50,208 nt of DNA. It comes from Reyranella sp. Lineage in GTDB: Bacteria; Pseudomonadota; Alphaproteobacteria; Reyranellales; Reyranellaceae. Below, piece after piece: positions 15,343 to 24,082 of this stretch; the first letter of the stretch is position 1, and every line of letters starts with the position of its first letter. Location of the stretch: positions 1-50,208 of the forward strand of contig JAIEOV010000038.1 of NCBI GenBank assembly GCA_019750135.1, written 5' to 3'. The notes below the pieces were generated by a model that saw nothing but the letters and a program-made list of their open reading frames with translations, was not told the origin of the DNA and ran no database searches. The translations under genes were made by a program, and so were the position numbers.

Positions 15343-16209
15343 GTGTCCGGACGTGTCGTGGTCATTGGCAACGCCGGGCTGGACCTGCGTCTCGATGTGT
15401 CGCGCCTGCCGCTTCCCGGCGAGACCCTGATCGGCAGCGGGGGCGCCTGGGCGCCGGGCGGCAAGGGGCTGAACCAGGCCGTGGTCGCGGCGCGCTGCGG
15501 CGTGCCTGTGTGCTTCTGCGCCCCCTTGGGTCAGGACGACGGCCAAGCCGATGGGATCAAGCGGCAGCTGAAAGCCGCCGGCATCGCCGAGCTCATCCTG
15601 CCCCGGCTGCCGCACGCCACGGACTTCTCGCTGCTGATGGTTCTGCCCAACGGCGAGAACAGCATCGTCAGCACCAGCGCCTGCTCGCTGGCGATGAAGC
15701 GCACCCACGTCAAGGCCGCGCTACGCGACCTGCTCCCGCGTGATGTCGTGCTGCTGCAGGGCAACCTGCCGCTCGACACGACCGCCCATATTCTCGATGC
15801 TGCGCGCCGACAGGGCGCGACGTCGATCTTCAACCCTGCCCCCTTCTGGCCGGGTGCCGAGAAGCTGGTCGGCCGCTGCAGCGTGGTCATTGCCAACCGG
15901 GTCGAAGCGGATCAACTCGGCAACGCGATCCACGATGCCAGGTCCGCCATCGTCACCCTCGGCGCCGAGGGCTGCGTGCTGGTCAAGGATGGGCAGCGCC
16001 GCTCCTTCGCGGCCGAGGCCATCAAGGCCGTCGATACGACCGGCTGCGGCGATGCCTTCTGCGGCGTGATCGCGGCGGCCCTGGTGCATGGCCGCGCCAT
16101 CGAGGGCGCCATCGCGCTCGCCCAGAAGGCGGCGGCGCTCACCGCGACCCGGCCGGGCGCCTTCGACGCCCTGCCGACCTCGCAGGAACTCGCGTCACAT
16201 TTCCAGTAG
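15343..16209 (+). CDS. PfkB-family carbohydrate kinase (ribokinase-like)
   Basis: The 288-residue kinase starts at GTG with AAGGAG 7 nt upstream. It has the N-terminal signature 'GGAWAPGGKGLNQAVVAARCG' in two parts, residues about 33-53, and the anion-hole motif DTTGCGD at 231-237 with catalytic base D237. The fold is that of ribokinase; the sugar is not determined. Its 3' end overlaps the convergent binding-protein gene by 15 bp. Confidence 0.88.
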   Translation: MSGRVVVIGNAGLDLRLDVSRLPLPGETLIGSGGAWAPGGKGLNQAVVAARCGVPVCFCAPLGQDDGQADGIKRQLKAAGIAELILPRLPHATDFSLLMVLPNGENSIVSTSACSLAMKRTHVKAALRDLLPRDVVLLQGNLPLDTTAHILDAARRQGATSIFNPAPFWPGAEKLVGRCSVVIANRVEADQLGNAIHDARSAIVTLGAEGCVLVKDGQRRSFAAEAIKAVDTTGCGDAFCGVIAAALVHGRAIEGAIALAQKAAALTATRPGAFDALPTSQELASHFQ

Positions 16210-17778
16210 CGCCAGGTCCTGGAACCAGCTCTGGGCCTGCACGTACTTCTTGATCCTGGGCGACAGCGCCCGCGCCGTGGTGTCGTGATAGACCCAGATC
16301 ATCACGGCATCGTCGACCGCCTTGGCATGGATCTTCGCCGTGATCTCGTCCTGCTTGGCGGGATCGAAGGTGCTCTTGAGCTCGACCACGAGCTGGTCGA
16401 CCTCGGGGTTCTTGTAGAAGCTCCAGTTCACGCCGATGGGCGCCACCTGGTCGGAGGCGAAGAAGCGGTTGGCGGCGTAGAACGGGTCGGACGTCACGTG
16501 CGTGACGTTGGTCGCCGAGACATCCTTGTTCATGTCGGCCTTGGCGCCGCCGCGCCAGCCCGTCATCAGCGCCTCGAGCTCGACCGGCTTGAAATCGATG
16601 TCGAAGAAGCACTCCTTCAGCATCTCCTGGATGGCCTCGTTGACGGTCTGGTTGGTCCCGCCGGCCTGGATGGAGATGCGGGCCTTCATCGGCTTGGACT
16701 TGGAATATCCCGCCTCGGTCATGAGCTTGCGCGCCTCGTCGGGCGCATACTTGATCACGAAGGTGGGCTTGCCGAACCACGGACTGCTCTTGTCGACCTC
16801 GCCGTAAGCCGGCGTCACCAGGCCGTTCATCAGCTTGACGATGGCATCGCGGTCGATCGCGAGGTTGGCGGCCTTCCGCACGCGGACGTCGGTCCACGGC
16901 GAGCCCTCGACCAGCGACGGATGGTACTGGAAGACGTGCGGCGTGATGTTGGTCGAGATGCGGATGCCGGATTGCTTCAGCCGGTCCAGCATGTCGGGCG
17001 CCGGCCCGTCGATCATGTCGAGGTTGCCCGACAGCAGCGCGGCGCTGCGGCCGGAATCCTCGGGCGCGCAGACGAAAATGATCCGGTCGACCTTGGGGAT
17101 GCGCTTGGGATTCCAGTAGGCTTCGTTCTTGGTGAGCTCGGCGCGCTCCCGCGGCACCAGCCGCGTCAGCTTGAAGGGTCCGGTGCCCGAGGGCTCGGCG
17201 GCGAACTTGTTCCAGTCCTTGCCGACTTTCTCCCATTGCGCCGGGCTCGCGACCAGGAACCACAGCAGCTGATAAGGAAAGAGTGAATCGACTGTCTTGG
17301 TCTTGAGCTCGATCTCCATGTCGCCGCTCTTGCGATAGCTCAGAAGCCCAGGCAGGCGCGGCCGCACCTGCGCCGACTGGCGGGTGTCGAACTGCGGGCA
17401 GTCCTTGTTGAACACCTTCTCGAGGTTCCAGATCACCGCGTCGGCATCGAAGGCCGAGCCGTCATGGAACTTCACGCCGGGCCTGAGCTTGAAGGTCCAC
17501 AGCGTCTTGTCGGCGTCGCTCACGGCCCACTCGGTCGCCAGCCCCGGGATCATCTTGCCCGGTCGATCCGAGACATCGAGCTCCCAGGCGATCAGCGGAT
17601 CGTAGAGGGTGAGACCGGTGTACTGGTAGGCGTTGGCCCCGCGGTCGGGCTGGCCGGTGGTGAGCGGGATGTCGGTCATCGGAATGCCGTAACGCACGAC
17701 CTTCTCCTGCGCCCAGGCCGCGCGCGGCAAGGCGAGTGCAGCAGGCACGGCGAGAATCGAGCGGCGTGAGAACGTCAT
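16195..17778 (-). CDS. Tat-exported substrate-binding protein, family 5 (peptide type)
   Basis: The 527-residue protein carries a twin-arginine signal (MTFSRRSILAVPAALALPRA). The SBP_bac_5 fold is shown by 'LATEWAVSDADKTLWTFKLR', 'GVKFHDGSAFDADAVIWNLE' and 'VRVRKAANLAIDRDAIVKLM'. CAGGAG lies exactly 6 nt before the ATG at 17778; the frame is open to 17808, but that start would bury the ribosome binding site. No permease or ATPase genes are adjacent, so it is an orphan binding protein. Its gene runs in the same direction as the malonate genes, 59 bp after mdcB. Confidence 0.88.
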   Translation of the reverse strand: MTFSRRSILAVPAALALPRAAWAQEKVVRYGIPMTDIPLTTGQPDRGANAYQYTGLTLYDPLIAWELDVSDRPGKMIPGLATEWAVSDADKTLWTFKLRPGVKFHDGSAFDADAVIWNLEKVFNKDCPQFDTRQSAQVRPRLPGLLSYRKSGDMEIELKTKTVDSLFPYQLLWFLVASPAQWEKVGKDWNKFAAEPSGTGPFKLTRLVPRERAELTKNEAYWNPKRIPKVDRIIFVCAPEDSGRSAALLSGNLDMIDGPAPDMLDRLKQSGIRISTNITPHVFQYHPSLVEGSPWTDVRVRKAANLAIDRDAIVKLMNGLVTPAYGEVDKSSPWFGKPTFVIKYAPDEARKLMTEAGYSKSKPMKARISIQAGGTNQTVNEAIQEMLKECFFDIDFKPVELEALMTGWRGGAKADMNKDVSATNVTHVTSDPFYAANRFFASDQVAPIGVNWSFYKNPEVDQLVVELKSTFDPAKQDEITAKIHAKAVDDAVMIWVYHDTTARALSPRIKKYVQAQSWFQDLALLEM

Positions 17779-17837
17779 GGTCATCTCCTGGCTGTCGGTC
17801 GCCGGCATGCGACTCCCGTGCCAGAAGACGGCCTCGC

Positions 17838-18731
17838 TCAGCCGCTCGGGCGCCCCGCGCAGCAGCGAGCGACGAACAGCGTGGCAGCCAGCAGGTCGGC
17901 GCAGCCCCCCGGCGAAAGGTTGCTCTTGATAAAGTCGCGATGCAGGCGGCGCGCGTCCGCGAGCCAGCCCTGCCGCGCACAGCCGCCGCGCAGGAGGAAG
18001 GCTGCCGCCGAGCGCCGGACGAAGGCGCCGGCCTCCAGGCCGCCGCGGTACAGCACGGTCGTGTCGTCGACGCCCGCCATCAACGCGAACAGCGTCTGGA
18101 TGGCAGCGGCATTGTCGTCTAGCCCGACCTCGAGCGCCCGCCGATAGGCCGGAATGCCGATGCCGAAGACGCTAGGGAAGCCCAGCGCCGCCTCGCGTCG
18201 CGCGCCGTCGCGTCCGGTGCGCCGCCGCACGTCCGCACCATGGCTCGCCGCCGCGTCGCCGCGCGCGGCATGGGCGGCAAGGGCCGGCCCCCAGGTACCG
18301 ACCAGCACGGCGCGCACCGTGTCCGGAGCGATCGCATCGTTCGTGGCGACAGAGCGCGCCACCGCCGCCACGATCAAGCCGAGGGAAAAGATCGCGCCGC
18401 GATGCGTGTTGACGCCGCCGGTGGCGACGAGCATGCGCCGTTCCGCCGACATGCCGAGCGGCATCAGCGCATCGTCGAACGAACGGCCGGCGCGACCGGC
18501 TTCGGCGAGCGACGTGAACGGCTCGAGGAGCGCGTCCGCCGACCGGCACATCAGGGCGAAGTCCATGTCGGCGTGCGCGCCCGAGTCGACCCGGCTCACC
18601 AGGCCAGGCTTGGGATAGGCCTCGAGCTCGTCGCGCAGGGCCAGCACCACGGCCCGGGCCAGCGCTGCGTCCGAGCCCACATCGACCGCCGGCACCCGGC
18701 TGCCCATCCTGACCAGCGCGTCGGGGCTCAC
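17838..18731 (-). CDS. mdcB: Triphosphoribosyl-dephospho-CoA synthase
   Basis: The 297-residue CitG/MdcB-family protein makes the precursor of the 2'-(5''-phosphoribosyl)-3'-dephospho-CoA prosthetic group. Family motifs are 'ELEAYPKPGLVSRVDSGAH', 'GGVNTHRGAIFSLGL' and 'GFPSVFGIGIPAYRRAL'. The start chosen is GTG 18731, which overlaps the mdcG stop as GTGA; a longer frame from GTG 18761 is possible. It is the last gene of the mdc operon. Confidence 0.87.
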   Translation of the reverse strand: MSPDALVRMGSRVPAVDVGSDAALARAVVLALRDELEAYPKPGLVSRVDSGAHADMDFALMCRSADALLEPFTSLAEAGRAGRSFDDALMPLGMSAERRMLVATGGVNTHRGAIFSLGLIVAAVARSVATNDAIAPDTVRAVLVGTWGPALAAHAARGDAAASHGADVRRRTGRDGARREAALGFPSVFGIGIPAYRRALEVGLDDNAAAIQTLFALMAGVDDTTVLYRGGLEAGAFVRRSAAAFLLRGGCARQGWLADARRLHRDFIKSNLSPGGCADLLAATLFVARCCAGRPSG

Positions 18732-19360
18732 GGCCGCAGCTCCGCGCGCGGCATGAGACACATCGAATCGATCGCCTTCACCAGCACCTCGGCCTTGCCC
18801 TGGCGATAGTCGCGCCAGTGCACCTCGCCCAGGCCGGCGAACGACAGCTCGCCATCGAGCGTCAGTCCCAGCGCCGCTTCCTGCCGCGCGAGGAAGCCTG
18901 TTGCCCGGTCGGCCTGTTCCTTGCCGGAAACGTCGACAAGGACATCAAGATCGGAGGTGTCTCGAACATGGGCTTCCCCCGTGAGCGCCTGCCACATCCA
19001 GCTGCCGTAGACCCGGATGTCGATGGCCTCCTCGACCGCCGCGGCCGCCAGGCGCGCGAGGGGAGCGACCGCGTGCGCCGCCGGGCAGCGGGCGATCTCA
19101 TCGAGCGCCGGCGGGCGGGCGACGTCGATCACGTGGCGCGGATCGGTGCGAACCGCGACACGGCGCGGCCGAAGCTCGGGATGGCGCGCATCGACGGCGC
19201 AGAAGCCGAGCGCCACGGTGTCCGGATCGCCGCTGCCGCGCGCCACGACGAACGGCCGCCCGGCGGCCTGCCAGCGCTCGGCCAGGAGGCGGTCGGTATC
19301 GGTGCCTGCCTGGGGCGCCTGCGACAGGCGCACCAGCGCATGGCGGCGAAGGCCCGTCAT
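18728..19360 (-). CDS. mdcG: Malonate decarboxylase holo-ACP synthase (phosphoribosyl-dephospho-CoA transferase)
   Basis: The 210-residue MdcG-family nucleotidyltransferase attaches the prosthetic group to MdcC. The nucleotidyltransferase core is 'IRVYGSWMWQALTG' followed by 'TSDLDVLVDV', with acidic residues D-x-D for metal binding. The ATG at 19360 overlaps the mdcE stop (ATGA). The N-terminal MTGLRRHALVRLS is typical of the family. The position between mdcE and mdcB agrees with the assignment. Confidence 0.85.
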   Translation of the reverse strand: MTGLRRHALVRLSQAPQAGTDTDRLLAERWQAAGRPFVVARGSGDPDTVALGFCAVDARHPELRPRRVAVRTDPRHVIDVARPPALDEIARCPAAHAVAPLARLAAAAVEEAIDIRVYGSWMWQALTGEAHVRDTSDLDVLVDVSGKEQADRATGFLARQEAALGLTLDGELSFAGLGEVHWRDYRQGKAEVLVKAIDSMCLMPRAELRP

Positions 19361-20082
19361 CTTGCCGCCGCGGCCAGGACCTTCTTGCGGATATCGAGGG
19401 CGAGCTTGCGGCCGCCGCGCTTCTTGCCGAGCTCGGCGCGGTTGTCCTCGGGGCTCGCGGCGGCGATCGCCTTGGCCAGCCGGGCCTGGACGTCGCCCTT
19501 GGCCGGCCAGACTTCCTGGACGCCGCCCAGCAGGGCGAAGGGATGCGCGCCGAACTCGAGCGACGGCATGGTCTTCGACAGCTTGCGCAGCACCGGCACC
19601 GGGATCTTGGTAACGGCCGACATCGCCTCGACCGGCATCAGGCCGACGCTGGCCGAATCGAGGGCGTAGATGCGGTCGGCGAACATGCCGTAGCAGATGA
19701 AGGCGCCGCCGATCGCCTTGCCGGTGGCGATGGTCACCAGCTTGTGGCGCTTGCGGCGCGCCACTTCGAGGCAGGTCAGCAGATGGCCGAAGCAGCTCGC
19801 CAGGCCCAGCATCTCGGCGACGCGATTGGGCTCCTGGCCGGCGCTGTCGACCAGCATGACGATCGGCATGCGGGGATGGCGCTCGATGCACTCGATGACA
19901 TGCGACGCCAGCCGCAACGCGGCGGCGTTGTCGATGTAGACGCCATCGCCGGTGCCGATCACGCAGACCGACGTGCCGGCAACGGTGGCATAGCCCGTGA
20001 GGATCGACTGGTCGGTCGAGATGCCCTTTGCCGACGGGCCGAACAGCTTGGCCAGCAGGGGACGGACGGTCGATTTCGCCAT
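19357..20082 (-). CDS. mdcE: Malonate decarboxylase, gamma subunit
   Basis: The 241-residue carboxyltransferase-fold protein pairs with MdcD to decarboxylate malonyl-ACP. Visible blocks are 'GYATVAGTSVCVIGTGDGVY', 'IVMLVDSAGQEPNRVAEMLG', 'ATGKAIGGAFICYGMFADRI' and 'DSASVGLMPVEAMSAVT'. These are crotonase-type oxyanion and acyl-binding elements. The start at 20082 follows the mdcD stop by 7 bp. The Lys/Arg-rich C-terminus overlaps the mdcG start. Confidence 0.9.
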   Translation of the reverse strand: MAKSTVRPLLAKLFGPSAKGISTDQSILTGYATVAGTSVCVIGTGDGVYIDNAAALRLASHVIECIERHPRMPIVMLVDSAGQEPNRVAEMLGLASCFGHLLTCLEVARRKRHKLVTIATGKAIGGAFICYGMFADRIYALDSASVGLMPVEAMSAVTKIPVPVLRKLSKTMPSLEFGAHPFALLGGVQEVWPAKGDVQARLAKAIAAASPEDNRAELGKKRGGRKLALDIRKKVLAAAAR

Positions 20083-20089
20083 GGCCGGT

Positions 20090-20968
20090 CTACTTTCCAC
20101 GCTTGGCGAGAGCGGCGAACTCGGGGCCCGACGCCAGCGACGCCCCCTCGATGTTGCGCACGCCCATGCCCTTCCATACGGCATCGGGATCGGTCGTCTG
20201 GCCGAAGCGCTTCAGCCGCTGCTGCAGCTGCTTGTGGCGGGCCTTCACCGCCTTCAGCGTGACGGCGCTCGACTTCGTCAGGAACTTCGCTACGGCCTCG
20301 CGCACGGCGTCCGCCGAATCGTGGACCAGCGCGTCGGCATCGCCCAGCAGGTACTTGGTCTTGCCGCCGCTGGTCTTCCAGACGAGGGCGCGGTTGGCCG
20401 AATCGTAGGCCTTCTTGCCCATCCATTTCTCGATGACGATCGGCCCGGAGATGCCGAGGCGGCCGTGCTCGGTCATCACCCGGAAGTCGCAGCAGGTCGA
20501 CAGGATGCCCATGCCGCCATAGGCGCCGATGTCGCTGCCGATGACGGCAATGGTCGGCACCTTCTTCGCGCGACACTCGAAGATCGCGCGCATGGTCTCG
20601 GTGATGGCGATCTCGCCGGCCGAGCCCTCGTGCAGGCGCACACCGCCGCTTTCGATGATCACCACGCAGGGCACGCTGTCGCGCACCGCCGCTTTGAACA
20701 GGCCGGTGAGCTTGGCGCCGTGAATCTCGCCCACCGCGCCACCGACGAACTGGCCGACCTGGGCCGCGATATAGAGCTTCTTGCCGCCGATCTTCGCGCT
20801 GCCGATGACCACGCCGTCGTCGAGCGACACCGGGATGCCGAGCTGGGCGAGATACGGGCTGGTGAGCCGCTCGGGCGGCGGCAGGAACTCGGTGAACGAG
20901 CCCGGATCGACCAGGGCGGCGATCCGCTGGCGCGCATTCTGCTCGTGAAAGAGAGGCCCGCTGGTCAT
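20090..20968 (-). CDS. mdcD: Malonate decarboxylase, beta subunit
   Basis: The 292-residue MdcD has the carboxyltransferase N-domain sequence: 'GVVIGSAKIGGKKLYIAAQV', 'GGAVGEIHGAKLTGLFKAAV', 'IESGGVRLHEGSAGEIAITE' and 'DIGAYGGMGILSTCCDFRVM'. With MdcE it decarboxylates malonyl bound to the carrier subunit, giving acetyl-MdcC. The ATG at 20968 overlaps the mdcC stop. The longer open frame is antisense noise. Confidence 0.92.
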   Translation of the reverse strand: MTSGPLFHEQNARQRIAALVDPGSFTEFLPPPERLTSPYLAQLGIPVSLDDGVVIGSAKIGGKKLYIAAQVGQFVGGAVGEIHGAKLTGLFKAAVRDSVPCVVIIESGGVRLHEGSAGEIAITETMRAIFECRAKKVPTIAVIGSDIGAYGGMGILSTCCDFRVMTEHGRLGISGPIVIEKWMGKKAYDSANRALVWKTSGGKTKYLLGDADALVHDSADAVREAVAKFLTKSSAVTLKAVKARHKQLQQRLKRFGQTTDPDAVWKGMGVRNIEGASLASGPEFAALAKRGK

Positions 20969-21285
20969 CGGTCGCCCTTCGTCAGATGGTCGTAGGCCTG
21001 GCGCAGGCGGAGATTGACGAGCACCGGCGGCGCGCCCTGGTCGTTGATCGTCACCTTGATGCCGCCAGCGGCGTAGTTGTGCGCGAAGTCCGACAGGGCG
21101 GCTAGCCACGACGCCTTGTAGCCCGGGATCGAAGTCGCGACGTGGCACTCCATGGTGCCGGCCGGCGCGGCGCGCTCGACCATGACCTCGAGGTTGCCCG
21201 AGCCGACGACGCCCGCGAGCGCCCACGGCTTGGTCGTCCGGACCTTGAACGGCTTGGACGGAAATGCCTTCTCGAACTTTTCCAT
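20965..21285 (-). CDS. mdcC: Malonate decarboxylase acyl carrier subunit (delta)
   Basis: The 106-residue carrier protein has the prosthetic-group serine in 'LAGVVGSGNLEVMVE' (S29), the site where MdcG links phosphoribosyl-dephospho-CoA. It continues with 'CHVATSIPGYKASW' and 'INDQGAPPVLVNLRLRQAYD'. The length is normal for MdcC. It sits 6 bp after mdcA and overlaps the mdcD start by 4 bp. Confidence 0.92.
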   Translation of the reverse strand: MEKFEKAFPSKPFKVRTTKPWALAGVVGSGNLEVMVERAAPAGTMECHVATSIPGYKASWLAALSDFAHNYAAGGIKVTINDQGAPPVLVNLRLRQAYDHLTKGDR

Positions 21286-21291
21286 GTCGTC

Positions 21292-22959
21292 CTACCAGTC
21301 GACGAATTGCGGCGGCGGGTCGTAGAGACCCTGGGACCAGCGCACCAGTCCCTTGATGTCCTGCGCGGCGAGCAGGCTGCGGTTGGCCTCGCGCGGCGAG
21401 ATGCCGAGATCCTCGGGCAGCTGGACGATGCCCCGCGCGCGCAGGTCCGCGGTCACCCGCTTGGAGCGCTTGAGGCCGACCGGCGTGTAGCCGGCGACGG
21501 CGCGGATGGCGGCCTGGCGCTCGGCGACCGACCGGCAGGCCGCGAGATTGGCGATGCCTTCCTCGGTGACGATGTGCGTGACGTCGTCGCCGTAGATCAT
21601 CACCGGCGCGACGCCGTGCAGCGCCTTGCGGATGCTGGGGTCCGTGGCGTCGAGCTCCTCGACGAAGGTCGGCACGCGGCCGGCCTGGAAGGTCTCGACG
21701 AGCTGGACGACCAGCTTGCGGCCGGGCGGCGAGCCGGGACCGGGATTGGCCTCAGCGCCGGCCTTCAGCCAGGCCTTCGAGGGATGACGCCGGCCGGTCG
21801 GCTGGCAGCCCATGTTGGGCGCGCCGCCGAAGCCGGTGATGCGGTTCTTCGAAACCGTCGAGGAGTTGCCGTTGACGTCGATCTGCAGCGACGCGCCGAT
21901 GAACATGTCGATCGCGTAGTGGCCGGCGAGCTGGCCCATGGCGCGGTTGGAATGGAAGCTGCCGTCGCGGCCGGTGAAGAAGACGTCGGAGCGCGCCGCC
22001 GTGTAGCGCTCCATGCCGACCTCGCCGCCGACCGAGAACACCGCCTCGATCCAGCCCGCCTCGATGGCCGGGATCATGGTCGGCAGCGGATTGACCATCC
22101 AGTACTTGCAGATTTTGCCCTTGAGCCCCAGCCGCTCGCCGTAAGTCGGCAGCAGCAGCTCGATCGCCGCGGTGTTGAAGCCGACTCCGTGGTTCAGCGA
22201 CTGCACTTCGTATTTCTCGTAGATGCCGCGCAGCGCCATCATCGCCATGAGCACCTGCACGTCGGTGATGGCGGCGGGATCGCGCGTGAACAGCGCCTGC
22301 AGGTGCATGGGGTACGGCGCCTCGACGACGAAATCGACCTGGTCGGCCGGGATGTCGATGCGCGGCAGCCTGTCGACGATCTCGTTGACCTGGGCGAAGA
22401 CGATGCCGTCGGAGAAGGCCGTCGGCTCGACGATGGCCGGCGTCTCCTCGGTGTTGGCGGCGAGGAACAGGTTGCCCTTGCGATCGGCCTGGGCGGCGGC
22501 GATCAGCGCGACGCGCGGCGTCAGGTCGATGTAGTAGCGTGCGTAGAGCTCGTTGTAGGTGTGGATGGCCCCGATCGGGAATTTCTTCGCCTTGACGAGG
22601 TCGGCGACGGCGGTGCCCTGCGGGCCCGCGTAACAGAAGTCGACCTGGCGGACCATGCCCTTGCGGAAGAGCTGGATGTGCGCCGGCAGCGTGATGCACG
22701 ACATCACGAGATGCAGGTCGCGCAGGTCCCTGGCGTCGAGTGTGGCGAGCTGGTTGGCGAGGAAGTCCGCCTGCTTCTGGTTGTCGCCTTCCAGGCAGAC
22801 GATGTCGCCGTGCTCGATGATGCGCTTCAGGATCTGCGGCACGACCGCCGGCGAGACGAACTTGCCCCGCGCCAGCCGCCCGACCCGCCCAAGCCGCTGC
22901 GCCTTGTTGGCGCGCCGCCTTGCCATTATTGCAGTCTTCATGAGCTTTAATTCGCTCAT
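21292..22959 (-). CDS. mdcA: Malonate decarboxylase, alpha subunit (acetyl-ACP:malonate ACP transferase)
   Basis: The 555-residue MdcA exchanges acetate for malonate on the carrier protein. It has the CoA-transferase-like arrangement and the conserved blocks 'VCLEGDNQKQADFLANQL', 'FCYAGPQGTAVADLVKA', 'ETPAIVEPTAFSDGIVFAQV' and 'SLQIDVNGNSSTVSKNRITG'. It is the first gene of the operon A-C-D-E-G-B. The ATG at 22959 lacks a clear ribosome binding site; ATG 22941 six codons inside is an alternative. No mdcH or malonate transporter gene is in the window. Confidence 0.92.
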   Translation of the reverse strand: MSELKLMKTAIMARRRANKAQRLGRVGRLARGKFVSPAVVPQILKRIIEHGDIVCLEGDNQKQADFLANQLATLDARDLRDLHLVMSCITLPAHIQLFRKGMVRQVDFCYAGPQGTAVADLVKAKKFPIGAIHTYNELYARYYIDLTPRVALIAAAQADRKGNLFLAANTEETPAIVEPTAFSDGIVFAQVNEIVDRLPRIDIPADQVDFVVEAPYPMHLQALFTRDPAAITDVQVLMAMMALRGIYEKYEVQSLNHGVGFNTAAIELLLPTYGERLGLKGKICKYWMVNPLPTMIPAIEAGWIEAVFSVGGEVGMERYTAARSDVFFTGRDGSFHSNRAMGQLAGHYAIDMFIGASLQIDVNGNSSTVSKNRITGFGGAPNMGCQPTGRRHPSKAWLKAGAEANPGPGSPPGRKLVVQLVETFQAGRVPTFVEELDATDPSIRKALHGVAPVMIYGDDVTHIVTEEGIANLAACRSVAERQAAIRAVAGYTPVGLKRSKRVTADLRARGIVQLPEDLGISPREANRSLLAAQDIKGLVRWSQGLYDPPPQFVDW

Positions 22960-23030
22960 TAGACGGCACGGGTCAATGGCTCCGTCCGCATACGGCGAAA
23001 CTGGTTGTCACATCACCGTCGCGAAGGTGC

Positions 23031-23993
23031 TCAGCCGAACGCCTCTTCCCACGTCCCGCGCGTCGACGCCTTGGAATACTCCGTCGCGCGGTTCTCGAAG
23101 AAGTTGGTGTGCTCGATGGCGTTGAGCATCTGGTCCATCCACGGCAGCGGATTCTTGGCGTCGCTGCGGTAGATCGGCTGCAGGCCGATCTGGGTGAGAC
23201 GGCGGTCGGCGATGAAGCGGATGTAGCGCTTCACGTCGACGGCGGTCATGCCCTCGATGCCGCCGAGCTCGAAGGCGAGGTCGATGAAGGCGTCCTCGTG
23301 CTCGACGATGGTCGAGCAGGCGACGTAGATCTCGCGCTGCACCGCCTCGGTCCAGATCTCGGGGTTCTCATGCACGAAGGTGCGGAACAGTTTGATGATC
23401 GAGTTGCAGTGCAGCGTCTCGTCGCGCACCGACCATGACACGATCTGGCCCATGCCCTTCATCTTGTTGAAGCGCGGGAAGTTCATCAGCATGGCGAACG
23501 AGGCGAAGAGCTGCAGGCCCTCGGTGAAGGCGCCGAACACCGCCAGCGTCTTGGCGATCTCCGCCTTCGAATCGACGTTGAACTCCTGCATGTAGTCGTA
23601 CTTGTCCTTCATCTCCTTGACGTGGAGGAAGGCCGAGTACTCGGTCTCGGGCATGCCGATCGTGTCGAGCAGATGGCTGTAGGCCGCGACATGCACCGTC
23701 TCCATGGCGGAGAAGGCGGCCAGCATCATCTGCACTTCGGTCGGCTTGAAGACGCGGCTGTAGTGCCGCATGTAGCAGTTGTTCACCTCGACGTCGGCCT
23801 GGGTGAAGAAGCGGAAGATCTGCGTCAGCAGATGCCGCTCGGAATCGGTGAGCTTGTTGCGCCAGTCCTTGACGTCATCGGCCAGCGGCACTTCCTCGGG
23901 CAGCCAATGGATGCGCTGCTGCATCAGCCAGGCATCGTAGGCCCAGGGGTAGTGGAACGGCTTGTAGATCGGCTTGGCGTCGAGCAGGGACAT
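23031..23993 (-). CDS. nrdB: Ribonucleotide reductase class Ia, beta subunit (R2)
   Basis: The 320-residue diiron protein carries D67 ('TQADVEV'), E98 and H101 ('AMETVHVAAY'), and radical tyrosine Y105, matching the E. coli set D84, E115, H118, Y122 in spacing. The second set of ligands lies in 'SWSVRDETLHC'. It generates the tyrosyl radical used by NrdA to make dNTPs. It is encoded 89 bp downstream of nrdA, beyond a hairpin. Confidence 0.95.
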   Translation of the reverse strand: MSLLDAKPIYKPFHYPWAYDAWLMQQRIHWLPEEVPLADDVKDWRNKLTDSERHLLTQIFRFFTQADVEVNNCYMRHYSRVFKPTEVQMMLAAFSAMETVHVAAYSHLLDTIGMPETEYSAFLHVKEMKDKYDYMQEFNVDSKAEIAKTLAVFGAFTEGLQLFASFAMLMNFPRFNKMKGMGQIVSWSVRDETLHCNSIIKLFRTFVHENPEIWTEAVQREIYVACSTIVEHEDAFIDLAFELGGIEGMTAVDVKRYIRFIADRRLTQIGLQPIYRSDAKNPLPWMDQMLNAIEHTNFFENRATEYSKASTRGTWEEAFG

Positions 23994-24023
23994 GGCAACC
24001 CGCGTTCAAAAAATGATTTTGGC

Positions 24024-24066
24024 GAAAAAGAAACCCCGTCGCGCCGCGGTTTGGACCCGCGGCGCG
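24024..24066 (-). terminator. Hairpin with T-rich tail between nrdA and nrdB
   Basis: A perfect 10-bp GC stem (24040-24049 with 24057-24066, 7-nt loop) is followed in the direction of nrd transcription by GGGGTTTCTTTTT. This is the form of a factor-independent terminator, but it lies inside the nrdAB operon, 17 bp after the nrdA stop. It may lower nrdB expression or protect the nrdA mRNA end. Confidence 0.55.
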
Positions 24067-24082
24067 TCGAGGACGGCTGCGG

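Noticed and set aside
16195..17778. Treating the orphan binding protein as a malonate transporter component
   Set aside because: Family 5 binds peptides, nickel or opines; only proximity links it to malonate.
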